64,000 nt of DNA from Planctomycetota bacterium (GTDB taxonomy: Bacteria > Planctomycetota > JAJSAM01 > JAJVHW01), in assembly GCA_021776825.1 (NCBI GenBank), contig JAJFFG010000038.1, positions 62,001-126,000 of the forward strand, read 5' to 3'. The notes beneath the pieces were generated by a model. It searched no databases. It saw nothing but the letters and a program-made list of their open reading frames with translations, and was not told the DNA's origin. The position numbers and the translations under genes are program-made. Positions 48,046-57,671 of the stretch are shown here, in pieces (position 1 is the first letter of the stretch; each line of letters begins with the position of its first letter).

Positions 48046-50472
48046 ATGACGAGGCGCGAAGGCCGAGACCGAGGTGATGCCTCCCGATGGGGGCTGGCCG
48101 CGGCGGCGCTGCTACTCGTCCTCGTCTTCGGCGTGCAGGTGCTGCACGAGGCCGGCCGGGACGCTTCCGATGGGGAGCGTGTCGTGGTGGAGCCTACGCC
48201 CCCAGCGCAGACCCCGCCGCCGCGTGAGACTCCGCGCGTCGTCCCGCGCCCCGCAGTCACGCCGGAGCCCGCGCCGACGCCCGTCGTCCGGCGGCCGCTC
48301 CGCACGGACACGAGTCTGCGCGTGACGAGCACTCCGTCGGACGCACGCGTCGTAGTCGACAACGTCGAGCGCGGCCGGACTCCGATCCTCCTCGAAGGCC
48401 TCTCCCGAGGGCGACACCGGGTGCGCGTCGAGCTCGATCGCTTCGAGGTGCTCGTAGCCACCGTCGAGACGCGACCGCGCGAGGTGACGGGTCACGACGT
48501 CCGACTGGACCGTTCGCGAGGCATGCTCCTCGTCGAGCGCGGCCCCGCGGGGGCGCGCCTCGTGCTGCAGCCTCGACGCGACGCAGACCGCACCTACGAG
48601 TTCACGCTGGACGGGTTCGGCGCTCTCCCGGCCACAGAGATCGAGACCGGCACGTACGACGTGCAGGCCATCCGACCGGGCTTCGACGTCGCAGCAACGG
48701 CCGTGCGCATCGCTGCAGGCTCGCGTGAGCAGATCTCGTTGAGGACGACGCAGCGTTCCGGCAGCTTCGCGATCGACTCGCGGCCCCGCGGCGCTCGCGT
48801 CAGCGTGAATGGCCGCGAGATCGGTACGACCCCGATCCAATCGGCTCCCATCGCCGCCGGCTCGCACGAGATCGCGCTCGCGCTGAACGAGCACGAGGGT
48901 CAGTCGCTCGAGATGACCGTCCGCGGCGACGAGCTCCGCTCTCTCGGTGTGATCCACTTGACTCCGTGGCCGGAGGTCTCGCGCGCCGGATTGCCGCCGG
49001 AGACGGTCGTCACCATCGACGGAGTCCCACTGACGCGAGCGCGCAGGCTGCGCCCGGGAACGTACGCAGTGGAGCTGACCCGTCCTGGATACGTGACGCA
49101 GCGCCGGGAGCTCTCGTCACGGCTCGGCGAGCCGTTCGACATCACCGGCGAGGCCTGGGTCTCGGTCAAGGCCCGCCTCGACATCGGAACGCTTCCTGAA
49201 GGCGTGACGGCCAAGGTGAATGGACGCCCCGTCGAGGGCGTGCTGACCTACGACGATGCCGAGGACGTGGTGGTCGTCCTCTCGCTCGCCGGCCACGAGT
49301 CTCAGGAGCACGAGCTGCTCGTGACGCCCGGTCGGACCATCGTGCTGCAACCCCGCGAGTTCAAGAAGCCCTCCGGGCTGCTGACGCAACGGCGCGACGC
49401 GCGGAGTAAGAGCTCCGTCGAGGAGGCCGTCGGCGCCGCCCTTGCATGGCTCTCGCGGCACCAGGACGAGGGCGGTGAGTGGGACAACGACACGTTCGAC
49501 GCACGCTGCCAGGACGCACAGTGCGCGGGTCCCGGCGACGCCGGCTACGGTCCAGGCGTCAGCGCGCTCGCCGTGCTCGCGTTCCAGGCCGACGGACACT
49601 CCCATCGTCTCGGCGCGCACCGCGAGGCAGTCCAGAACGGGCTCCTCTACCTGCGGACCATTCAGGACGACGAGGGTTGCTTCGGCCCGCGAAGCTCGCG
49701 TCGCTTCCTCTACAACCACGCCGCGGGAACACTCGCCGTGGCCGACGCCTACGCGCTGACGCGCGGCAAGCTCCTCGAAGACAGCACGCGCCGCGCGGTC
49801 GGGTTCATCGAGCGGGCGCAGAGCCCGTACCTCGGCTGGCGCTACGGCCTGGCCGACGGCGAGAGCGACACGTCGTCGACCGCATGGATGACCACCGCGC
49901 TCCGCGCCGCCGCGGATGCGGGCATCGAGGTGTCACCACGGTCCTTCAGCAGCGCCTTGACGTGGATCGACCGCATGACCGAGCCAGAATTCGGTCGCGT
50001 CGGTTACCGGGAGCGTGGCGGGCCGCCGTTCCGCGAGCAGGCCGTGATCGAGAGGTTCCCCGCCGATCGCACGGAGCCGCTCACGGCTGCCGCCGTCCTC
50101 GCGCGCCTCGCCGCCGGACAGCCCCGCGATCACGACCTTGTCGAGAAGGGCGCAGCGTTGCTCGTCGCCATGCCGCCGATCTGGGACGTCGACAAGGGCA
50201 CGATCGACTTCACGTACTGGCTGCACGGTGCTGCCGCGATGCAACGGATCGGCAGCAAGGACTCGACGAAGTGGATCGACGCTGTGGAGAAGGCCCTCAC
50301 CGAGAACCAGCGCGGCACGGACGATGACGACGCGCGCGGCTCCTGGGATCCCGTCGATCCGTGGAGCCGGGCCCTCGGCCGCGTCGGCACGACCGCGCTC
50401 AACGCACTGACGCTACAGACGCGACGCCGCGCCTCGGCAGCCACGCGCGACGACGACACCGCCAAGCGTTAG
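48046..50472 (+). CDS. PEGA-repeat protein with C-terminal prenyltransferase/squalene-cyclase-like helical repeats
   Basis: TM GLAAAALLLVLVFGVQVL; PEGA-like LRVTSTPSDARVVVDNVERGRTPILLEGLSRGRHRVRVELDRFE; C-terminal AVGAALAWLSRHQDEGGEWDND…GLLYLRTIQDDEGCFGP. Confidence 0.8.
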   Translation: MTRREGRDRGDASRWGLAAAALLLVLVFGVQVLHEAGRDASDGERVVVEPTPPAQTPPPRETPRVVPRPAVTPEPAPTPVVRRPLRTDTSLRVTSTPSDARVVVDNVERGRTPILLEGLSRGRHRVRVELDRFEVLVATVETRPREVTGHDVRLDRSRGMLLVERGPAGARLVLQPRRDADRTYEFTLDGFGALPATEIETGTYDVQAIRPGFDVAATAVRIAAGSREQISLRTTQRSGSFAIDSRPRGARVSVNGREIGTTPIQSAPIAAGSHEIALALNEHEGQSLEMTVRGDELRSLGVIHLTPWPEVSRAGLPPETVVTIDGVPLTRARRLRPGTYAVELTRPGYVTQRRELSSRLGEPFDITGEAWVSVKARLDIGTLPEGVTAKVNGRPVEGVLTYDDAEDVVVVLSLAGHESQEHELLVTPGRTIVLQPREFKKPSGLLTQRRDARSKSSVEEAVGAALAWLSRHQDEGGEWDNDTFDARCQDAQCAGPGDAGYGPGVSALAVLAFQADGHSHRLGAHREAVQNGLLYLRTIQDDEGCFGPRSSRRFLYNHAAGTLAVADAYALTRGKLLEDSTRRAVGFIERAQSPYLGWRYGLADGESDTSSTAWMTTALRAAADAGIEVSPRSFSSALTWIDRMTEPEFGRVGYRERGGPPFREQAVIERFPADRTEPLTAAAVLARLAAGQPRDHDLVEKGAALLVAMPPIWDVDKGTIDFTYWLHGAAAMQRIGSKDSTKWIDAVEKALTENQRGTDDDDARGSWDPVDPWSRALGRVGTTALNALTLQTRRRASAATRDDDTAKR

Positions 50473-50505
50473 CCCGGCGTCCTGCCTGACGTGTAGTGTC
50501 ATCCC

Positions 50506-51309
50506 GTGGCGACGTATGCAATCGGCGACGTCCAGGGCTGCTACGACGAGCTACGACGGCTCGTCGACTGCATCGACTTCGACCCAGCGGCCGACACGCT
50601 CTGGTTCGTCGGCGATCTGGTGAATCGAGGCCCGCGATCCCTGCGCGTGCTGCGCTTCGTGCGCGACCTCGGTGACGCCGCCGTCACGGTGCTCGGCAAC
50701 CACGACCTGCACCTGTTGATGCTCGCGTGGGGCATCCGACGCCTGCGCTCGAAGGACACCGTTAGCGACGTCCTGAAGGCATCGGACCGGGACGAGCTGA
50801 TCGCGTGGCTGCGAACGCGCCCGCTCGTCCATCGTCACCAGGGGCACCTGCTGGTGCATGCCGGGCTCGACCCGCTGTGGACCGCGGCCGAGGCGTCGTC
50901 CCTGGCGCGCGAGATCGAAGCCGAGCTCCAGAGCGACGACGCCACGCGCCTGCTTCGTCGCTACCGCAACGGGCACTGGAAGTCGTGGAGCGCGACGCGC
51001 GGCAACCGCAATCGCCGCGCGACCGCGCTCCGCACATTGACGCGCATCCGCTGCACCACCCAGTCCGGCCGACTCGATACCGATCACGTCGCCGGTCCCG
51101 ACTCCGCGCCGCGCGGAAGCGGGCCGTGGTACCAGGCAAAGGGACGCCGCAGCCGTCGCACGACGATCGTGTTCGGCCACTGGTCGTCGCTCGGACTGCG
51201 CGTCGAGAGGAACCTCATCGCACTCGACACTGGGTGCGTCTGGGGCCGGGCCCTCACGGCGATCCGTCTCGAGGATCGGCAGATCATCCAGGTGACGCCG
51301 GGTAGGTAG
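50506..51309 (+). CDS. apaH: bis(5'-nucleosyl)-tetraphosphatase, symmetrical
   Basis: TYAIGDVQGCYDELRRLVDCIDFDPAADTLWFVGDLVNRGPRSLRVLRFVRDLGDAAVTVLGNHDLHLL; VFGHWSSLG. Confidence 0.93.
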   Translation: MATYAIGDVQGCYDELRRLVDCIDFDPAADTLWFVGDLVNRGPRSLRVLRFVRDLGDAAVTVLGNHDLHLLMLAWGIRRLRSKDTVSDVLKASDRDELIAWLRTRPLVHRHQGHLLVHAGLDPLWTAAEASSLAREIEAELQSDDATRLLRRYRNGHWKSWSATRGNRNRRATALRTLTRIRCTTQSGRLDTDHVAGPDSAPRGSGPWYQAKGRRSRRTTIVFGHWSSLGLRVERNLIALDTGCVWGRALTAIRLEDRQIIQVTPGR

Positions 51310-51314
51310 CCGGG

Positions 51315-51992
51315 CTAGACCATCGCGAAGGCGGCGCGCGCGGCGCCGACGAAGAGTTGCGCCAACGCCGCGTCCTTGCGACCGCGCTCGTCCTCGATGC
51401 CGGTGTGGACGTCCACCCCAGCCGGACGCACGTCCCAGATCGCCGCGCCGACGTTCTCGGGAGCGAGGCCTCCAGCGAGGATCAGCGGATTCCGGGCCGT
51501 CCGGACGAGCCGACGACTGACGGCCCAATCGTGCGTGAGACCGGTCGCACCGCGAGCGCCCGTGGCCGGATCGAACGTGTCCGTGACGAACCCATCCACG
51601 ACGGCACCGAAGGCAGCCACTGCGGCCGTCAGCCGCGCCTCGGCGTCGGCTCCGACCACGAGGCTCTTCGTGATCTGGAGGTCCGGAACGAGCTCGCGTA
51701 GTCGCCGCACCTCGTCGGGGTCGGGTTCCCCGTGCAGTTGCACCGACGTGACTCCGACCTCGCCGCACAGGGCTGCGATCTCCGCCGGCTCGACGAGGTA
51801 CGTGATGACGAACGGAACGACGGAGGTGCGCTCGCGCAGCACACGCGTGATCGCCGCCGCACCGGTCGGGTCGACGTCCTCTGCGTGAACGTCGAGCCGC
51901 AACGGGAAGCCGATGTGGGTGAACCCGGCCGAAGCGAGGAGCAGCGCCTCGTCGGGATCGTGAACACCAGCCGCTTGGATGATCGGCGTCAC
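51315..51992 (-). CDS. trpF: phosphoribosylanthranilate isomerase-like protein
   Basis: VTPIIQAAGVHDPDEALLLASAGFTHIGFPLRLD…VTSVQLHGEPDPDEVRRLRELVPDLQITKSL…NPLILAGGLAPENVGAAIWDVRPAGVDVHTGIE. Confidence 0.75.
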   Translation of the reverse strand: MTPIIQAAGVHDPDEALLLASAGFTHIGFPLRLDVHAEDVDPTGAAAITRVLRERTSVVPFVITYLVEPAEIAALCGEVGVTSVQLHGEPDPDEVRRLRELVPDLQITKSLVVGADAEARLTAAVAAFGAVVDGFVTDTFDPATGARGATGLTHDWAVSRRLVRTARNPLILAGGLAPENVGAAIWDVRPAGVDVHTGIEDERGRKDAALAQLFVGAARAAFAMV

Positions 51993-52630
51993 GAGCCGGA
52001 CGTGAGGGCGTAGACGCCCCACAGGTTGTTCAGCGCGTGAACTGCGACGGCCGACCAGACCGTTCCCGTTCGCTCGTAGACGAACGTGAAGCAGAGCGCC
52101 ATCCAGATGTAGTTCGGCGTCGCCGGAAGATGCATGTGGATGGCCGCGAACAAGACCGCGGACACGAAGTACGCCAGCAGGCGCCACGACCGCCCAGACG
52201 TCGCCCCGAGGATGCACACCGCGAACGCCGCCGCGATCCACGCGCCGGTTCGCAGGCCCTTGCGTGTCGAGAACGCCGGGGAGGGATCGTCGGCGAGCCA
52301 GCCCGCCTTTCGGAGCGCTACCAGCATGGCGACGACGACCACGAGCCCGGAGAAGAGGATCAACGGGAGGTACTGCATCGTCGTCGCGGTGAGTTCGGCA
52401 GCGTCGACCTCGCCGTCGGCCTGTGCCGCGGCGAAGATCCCGATCGCGGCGCCGGGGAGGCACTGCCCCAGGCAGAACCAGGTGATCACGGCGGCGAACG
52501 CGAGGACCACGCTGCCGAGCGGCGAGCGGACCCACGTGACGAACGGTCCCCTCGACCGAGGGAACCGATCAGGGTCCGTCGACGCACCGTCACCGAAGAC
52601 ATCGGCGATCCACGCCGGGTCGTCGCTCAC
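51989..52630 (-). CDS. CPBP family intramembrane metalloprotease
   Basis: LFAAIHMHLPATPNYIWMALCFTFVYERTGTVWSAVAVHALNNLWG. Confidence 0.75.
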   Translation of the reverse strand: MSDDPAWIADVFGDGASTDPDRFPRSRGPFVTWVRSPLGSVVLAFAAVITWFCLGQCLPGAAIGIFAAAQADGEVDAAELTATTMQYLPLILFSGLVVVVAMLVALRKAGWLADDPSPAFSTRKGLRTGAWIAAAFAVCILGATSGRSWRLLAYFVSAVLFAAIHMHLPATPNYIWMALCFTFVYERTGTVWSAVAVHALNNLWGVYALTSGS

Positions 52631-52642
52631 GTTGGCGTGCCG

Positions 52643-55027
52643 CTACTCGGCGTCGGGCTTGAACTCTTCCAGCGCATCCACGGGCGGGAGCTGGAAGAAG
52701 TAGGCGCCGCCGCCCTCACGCTGTGTGTACGTGAGCACGAAGCCGAGTTCCGAGAACCCGCTGTTGAAGCCGAACTGATCCTCGCCGCGTGCATCCGTGG
52801 CGATGAGTTTCCACGTCTCGATCCACTCGCCGGCCTGGTCCCGCTCGAACTCGTAGCCGGCGCCGGCGCGCGTCGCCGCCTGGCTCTCGTTGCGAGCGGA
52901 GACGACCATTCGCGGACCGTCGAGCGCCACGGCGGAACCGAACAGGGCGCCTGGCGCGGCATCTTGCGGGATCAGCACGCTGTCGTGCTCCCAGAGGCCA
53001 CTCGAGCGATCGAAGACGTGGACCTCACCGGAGCGGTCGGCGTTCGTCGTGCTGCCGACTGCCAGCGTGTCGCCCTGGAAGGCCATGGCGCGCAGCGAGC
53101 CGAGATAGCGCTCCGGACCGATGCCCGGGAACGCGAACGCCTGCCCCTCGACGAACGCGTCGCCGACCAGGTTGAACTCGATGATCCCGCCACCGTTGAT
53201 CGCGAACGTGTCGAGACCCGCGGCCGCAACCATGAGGCGATCGCCGTCGAGCGCGATGTCGATGCCGAACAGGTCGCCGGACGAGGGCACGGTCGGCAGG
53301 ATGAACTGCGACTGATCCCAGTTGCCGTCGCCGTCGCGCGTGAACACGTACACGCCGCCACCGTCGAGGATGCCTGCGTCGTGCAAGTGGGCTCCGACCA
53401 CGATCGTGTCGCCGCTGACGTCCACGGGCTCGCCGAAGCGCTCTGACGGACCGGCGCCGTCCAGTGCGAACATCCGTGCCTGCTGCACCCAACTCGTGCC
53501 GTCGAACTCGAACACATAGACCGACGTCAGGTCGGTGACGACGAGCCGGTTCCCGTCGATCGCGAGGTCGGTGCCGAACTCGCCGCCGACGACCGGCGGC
53601 TCCGCGTCGATGCGGTGCGTCTTCCCCCAGAACTCGCCGTTGCGCTCGAACCCGTACACCGCGCCGGCGTCGGCGCCGCTGGTGTCCTCGCCCGGCGCGC
53701 CGATGACGCCGACCTCGCCGTCCATCGCGGCGGAGTAGCCGAACTCGTCGAGCGGGTCAGGGGTGTCGGCCGTCACGCGCGACTCGATGGGCGCCGGCTG
53801 GTTGCCGAACACCTGGAACGACGTGAAGTGACTGACCGGGAACGAGACGGTGCCGTCTGTGTCGTCGAACGTGTACGAGCCCGTATCGATGACCGAGGTG
53901 GTGCCGTCCGACTCCTGCTGCACGATCGTGATCGAGTCGGCGCTGCCGCCCAGACCGACCAGGTCGAGCGGGACCGAGACGGTCGCGTCGCCAGAGAACG
54001 CCAGGCCATCGGGACCGAAGAACGTCGCCTCGCTCCGCGCTTCGAGATCCGGGTCCGGCGAGGGAACGCTCGTCCCCTCTCCGATGACGACAGCGGTTGG
54101 AACCGGCAGCCCGCCGGGGGGCACGTTGATGCCGGAGCCGATCACAGAGCCGACACCTTCGTCATCGGCGATGAACGTGCCGCCCTCGGGGCCGATGACC
54201 GCGGCCTGCAGCCCCTCCTTCGCGAGGAACTGGGTCAGACCGAGGGCCTCGTCGGTGAGGACGATCTTCGCCTTCGGGAGCTTCGGCGCCTTGACCTTCA
54301 CGCTGCTCGCGGCGGCGCCGCCGTTGCCGGTCAGGTCCTCGACGACGAAGCGGTAGTCACCGGTCGCGTCCAGGCGGATGTTCGGAACCTTGTGCGAGGT
54401 CGCGGTCGGGCTCTCGCCGGGGCCGAACTCACGGACGACCTCGCCATCCGGACCGAGAACGCGCAGCAGGCGGGGCAGCGTCGCCGCGCCCTTGCCGCGC
54501 TTCGTGAGGAAACTCGCCACCGCGCCGCGATCCGCGGCGAACGGCACCTCGCGCGTGCCACCGGCCGGAACGTCGCCGGAGTCGGCGCGCTTCTTCGGCG
54601 TCTTCCACTTGAGCTTGAGCTGGTAGAGGCCGGCATTGACGCCGTCTCCGCGCACCTCGATGCGGTACGTGGCGGAGGCGGGAACGATCCACTTCTTGAG
54701 CACGGCACCCGCACCGCGGACGGTCGGGGTCGCGACGACGTTCTCGTCCGCATCGGTGACGCGGAACGTCGAGGCCGGCGTCTTTCCGCCCTTGAGCTTC
54801 TTGCCCTTCACGGAGACCGAGAACGCCGCGCCCTCCGGGATGAACACCGAGTACGTCTCGATCTCGTCGGCTGGATCGAACTGACCGAAGACCTGGGCGT
54901 TGTTGCGGAGATCCGCGCTGATGTCGGCGACCGCGGACGTCGACACACCCATCCCGATCAGGACCAGCGCAGAGATGGAGATCAGACGCCTAGAGAGACG
55001 TCGTCCATGTCGGGGTGGAGAACCCAT
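52643..55027 (-). CDS. secreted protein: PPC-like N-terminus, ZU5-like domain, FG-GAP-like beta-propeller
   Basis: VIGPEGGTFIADDEGVGSVIGSGINVPPGGLPVPTAVVIGEG; repeats DLAIDGNRLVVTDLTSVYVFEFDGTSW, FGEPVDVSGDTIVVGAHLHDAG. Confidence 0.8.
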   Translation of the reverse strand: MGSPPRHGRRLSRRLISISALVLIGMGVSTSAVADISADLRNNAQVFGQFDPADEIETYSVFIPEGAAFSVSVKGKKLKGGKTPASTFRVTDADENVVATPTVRGAGAVLKKWIVPASATYRIEVRGDGVNAGLYQLKLKWKTPKKRADSGDVPAGGTREVPFAADRGAVASFLTKRGKGAATLPRLLRVLGPDGEVVREFGPGESPTATSHKVPNIRLDATGDYRFVVEDLTGNGGAAASSVKVKAPKLPKAKIVLTDEALGLTQFLAKEGLQAAVIGPEGGTFIADDEGVGSVIGSGINVPPGGLPVPTAVVIGEGTSVPSPDPDLEARSEATFFGPDGLAFSGDATVSVPLDLVGLGGSADSITIVQQESDGTTSVIDTGSYTFDDTDGTVSFPVSHFTSFQVFGNQPAPIESRVTADTPDPLDEFGYSAAMDGEVGVIGAPGEDTSGADAGAVYGFERNGEFWGKTHRIDAEPPVVGGEFGTDLAIDGNRLVVTDLTSVYVFEFDGTSWVQQARMFALDGAGPSERFGEPVDVSGDTIVVGAHLHDAGILDGGGVYVFTRDGDGNWDQSQFILPTVPSSGDLFGIDIALDGDRLMVAAAGLDTFAINGGGIIEFNLVGDAFVEGQAFAFPGIGPERYLGSLRAMAFQGDTLAVGSTTNADRSGEVHVFDRSSGLWEHDSVLIPQDAAPGALFGSAVALDGPRMVVSARNESQAATRAGAGYEFERDQAGEWIETWKLIATDARGEDQFGFNSGFSELGFVLTYTQREGGGAYFFQLPPVDALEEFKPDAE

Positions 55028-55198
55028 TTTCGCAGCCTTCCCATCGGACCCGCAGCCCCTCCGTGGATCGGAGGACCGAGGAATCCAAGCACACTCGCAC
55101 CCCGATACTAGCGCGTGCGGAGTCAGGGCACAACGCGGGCCGGAGCGGAGCCACCTAAGTGACGCATGGGAAGCGAGATACGCAGTCTGCCGAGCGCG

Positions 55199-57520
55199 CT
55201 ACTCGGGCTGTGGAACCGGCGGGAGCTGGAAGAAGTAGCCCGCCCCACCGGCGCGGACGTTGCTGCCGACGAGCGAGCCGCGGCCCGAGATCGCCACGTC
55301 GATGCCGATCTGGTCGTCTCCGATGCCGTCGGTGGCCCCGAACTTACGCACCTGGATGAACGCGGTGTTCACCAGCGCGAACTCGTACGCGGCGCCGGCG
55401 TTGCTGGCGTTCTCGTCGTCATTGCGCGCCGCGATCACGATCCCCTCGCCGTCGATGTCGACCGAGGAACCGAACAGGTCACCGACGTCGTTGTCCAGCG
55501 CGGTCAGCTTTTGCGACTGCGTCCACGTCGTACCGCTGCGATCGAAGACGAACACCGCGCCGGCCTGGGTCGCATCGCCGTACCAGCCGACCGCGACGCG
55601 GTCCCCACTCAGGCCGAGCGTGTTGCGTCGACCGAAGTCGGTCCCGACGGCAACCTCGTCCATGACGAACGCATCGCTCTGCACGAAGTCGCTGGTCGCG
55701 TTCGCACGCTCGAAGGCGTAGATCGAGCCGCCGTTGATCGCGAACTGATCCGCCCCGGGAGCCGAGACGACAAGCGTGTCGTTCTCCACCTCGAACGCGG
55801 TGCCGAACAGGTCACCGGACGCGAGGTTCGGGGCGACGATGATCTGCGACTGGCTCCAGTTCCCACCGGTGCGCGTGAACACGAACACCGCGCCCGCGTC
55901 GAGCGAGCCACCGTCGTGGAGCAGGGCGCCCGCGACGACCGTGTCACCGTGCACCGCGACACCCTGGCCGAACGTCTCGTTGGCGCCGGTGCCGTCGTCG
56001 GGGCCGAACGCCTGGTCCTCGGCCCACGTCGAGCCGTCGTACTCGAACGTGAACACGCCGGTCTGCGTCGTCGCCGCGATCGTGCTCCCCGAGATCGCCA
56101 CGGCCTGGCCGAACCGATCGCCGTTGATGACCGTCGAGCCGACGAGTCGCTGGCGGAACTCCCAGAGCTCGCCGTTGCGCTCGTACATGTAGATCGCACC
56201 GGAATTGACCAGCTCACCCGGGGCGCCGACGACCGCGAGGTCGCCATCGACATCGACCGACAGACCGAAGTCGTCGGAGAAGTTCTGCGAGCCGACCATC
56301 TTCGTCTCGACGGCATCCGGCGGCGCACCGAAGACCTGGAACGTCGTGAAGTGACTGACGGGGAACTTCACGTTGCCCTCGTCGTCGAACGTGTAGGTGC
56401 TCGAGTCGAGCACCGACGTCGTGCCGTCCGACTCCTTCTGAACCACGACGATGCTCCCGGTATCACCGCCGAGACCGGACAGATTGACCGGCACCGAGAC
56501 CTCGGCCGGCTGCGAGAACGACAGACCATCGGGACCGAAGAACACGGAGTTGCTGCGACCGTCGAAGTCCCCGTCCGGCGGAGTGATGTCGCGTCCCTCT
56601 CCGATGACGACTGCGGTCGGCGAGGGCAGCGCACCCTGCGGCACGTTCAGACCAGTGCCGATGACGTCGCCGACGTCAGGCGAGTCGGCGATGAACTCGC
56701 CGCCCTGCGGACCGAGCACCGCGGCCTGGAGCCCGTCCTCTGCTCGGAAGTTCGAGAGACCCAGCGCGGCGTCGGTCAGTTCGAGCTTCGACTTGCGCAG
56801 CTTCGGCGCCTTGACCGAGACGCTCGTGGTGGCTTCGCCTCCGGCGCCAGTCACGTCGTTGATGACCAGGGTGAAGTCACCGGTCTGGTCAGCGATGATG
56901 CTCTTGAACTTGTGCGACGTCGCCGTCGGACTCGGGTTGGCGGCGAAGTCGTGAACGACGTTGCCGTTGGAGTCCTCGACCCGCACGAGGCGCGGCAGGG
57001 TGGCCGCACGCTTCGCGCGCTTCGTCTGGAAGCTGACGACCGCTCCGCGATCGGCGGAGAACACGATCTCGCGCTCTCCGGCGGCCGGGATGGCGCCCGC
57101 GTCGCCCTTCTTCTTCGCGCTCTTCCACTTCGCCTTGAACGAGTAGCGACCCGCCGTGCCGTTGCCGATGAGCTCGAGGCGGTAGACGCCGGTCGTCGGA
57201 GCGATGAACTTCTTCAGCTTCGCGCCGGAGCCCTTCGCGGTGGCGGCGATGATCTGATTGTCGCCCTCGTCGAGAACGCGGAACGTGACGGCGGGCGTGT
57301 CCTGGCCCTTTGTCTTCAGACCCTTTGTCGACGCACTCAGCGACGCGCCGGCGGGCAGGAAGACGGCGTACGTCTCCACCTCGTCCGCGGGCTCGAGTTC
57401 GCCGACAACCTGGATGTTGTTCGGGATGTCGACCTCGATATCGGCTGCAGCGACTGTCGCCAGTCCACACACCACGAACACCACGGCCGTGCCGCGCACG
57501 AATCGTCCGACTGACGTCAT
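55199..57520 (-). CDS. tandem paralogue of 52643..55027
   Basis: Same order of domains; signal MTSVGRFVRGTAVVFVVCGLATVAAADIE; start placed at 57520. Confidence 0.8.
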   Translation of the reverse strand: MTSVGRFVRGTAVVFVVCGLATVAAADIEVDIPNNIQVVGELEPADEVETYAVFLPAGASLSASTKGLKTKGQDTPAVTFRVLDEGDNQIIAATAKGSGAKLKKFIAPTTGVYRLELIGNGTAGRYSFKAKWKSAKKKGDAGAIPAAGEREIVFSADRGAVVSFQTKRAKRAATLPRLVRVEDSNGNVVHDFAANPSPTATSHKFKSIIADQTGDFTLVINDVTGAGGEATTSVSVKAPKLRKSKLELTDAALGLSNFRAEDGLQAAVLGPQGGEFIADSPDVGDVIGTGLNVPQGALPSPTAVVIGEGRDITPPDGDFDGRSNSVFFGPDGLSFSQPAEVSVPVNLSGLGGDTGSIVVVQKESDGTTSVLDSSTYTFDDEGNVKFPVSHFTTFQVFGAPPDAVETKMVGSQNFSDDFGLSVDVDGDLAVVGAPGELVNSGAIYMYERNGELWEFRQRLVGSTVINGDRFGQAVAISGSTIAATTQTGVFTFEYDGSTWAEDQAFGPDDGTGANETFGQGVAVHGDTVVAGALLHDGGSLDAGAVFVFTRTGGNWSQSQIIVAPNLASGDLFGTAFEVENDTLVVSAPGADQFAINGGSIYAFERANATSDFVQSDAFVMDEVAVGTDFGRRNTLGLSGDRVAVGWYGDATQAGAVFVFDRSGTTWTQSQKLTALDNDVGDLFGSSVDIDGEGIVIAARNDDENASNAGAAYEFALVNTAFIQVRKFGATDGIGDDQIGIDVAISGRGSLVGSNVRAGGAGYFFQLPPVPQPE

Positions 57521-57593
57521 TCCCTGCTCCTCGCCTTGGGCACGGCGACCCCGACGATGGTCGGAACCCTGTGGTCGCTGGCCTGGAATGAGA

Positions 57594-57620
57594 CTAGCGG
57601 CTCTCATGGCAGCCCGCTAG
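57594..57620. repeat. short CTAG-bounded hairpin
   Basis: CTAGCGG…CCGCTAG, 7-bp arms, 13-nt loop, in a codirectional intergenic space. Confidence 0.5.
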
Positions 57621-57671
57621 CCCCCCCGGGTGTATGGGCGCCGAAGGCGTGCGCGTGTGCCGCGCGCGTCG

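Noticed and set aside
51300-51320. TAGCCGGGCTA palindrome as a mobile-element end
   Set aside because: Simple 11-nt palindrome formed by facing stop codons of apaH and trpF; no TIR extension.
53615-55111. 498-aa plus-strand ORF
   Set aside because: Antisense shadow of the 52643..55027 gene.
55166-57514. 782-aa plus-strand ORF opposite the propeller paralogue
   Set aside because: Antisense to a protein with signal peptide and clear paralogue; no motif of its own.
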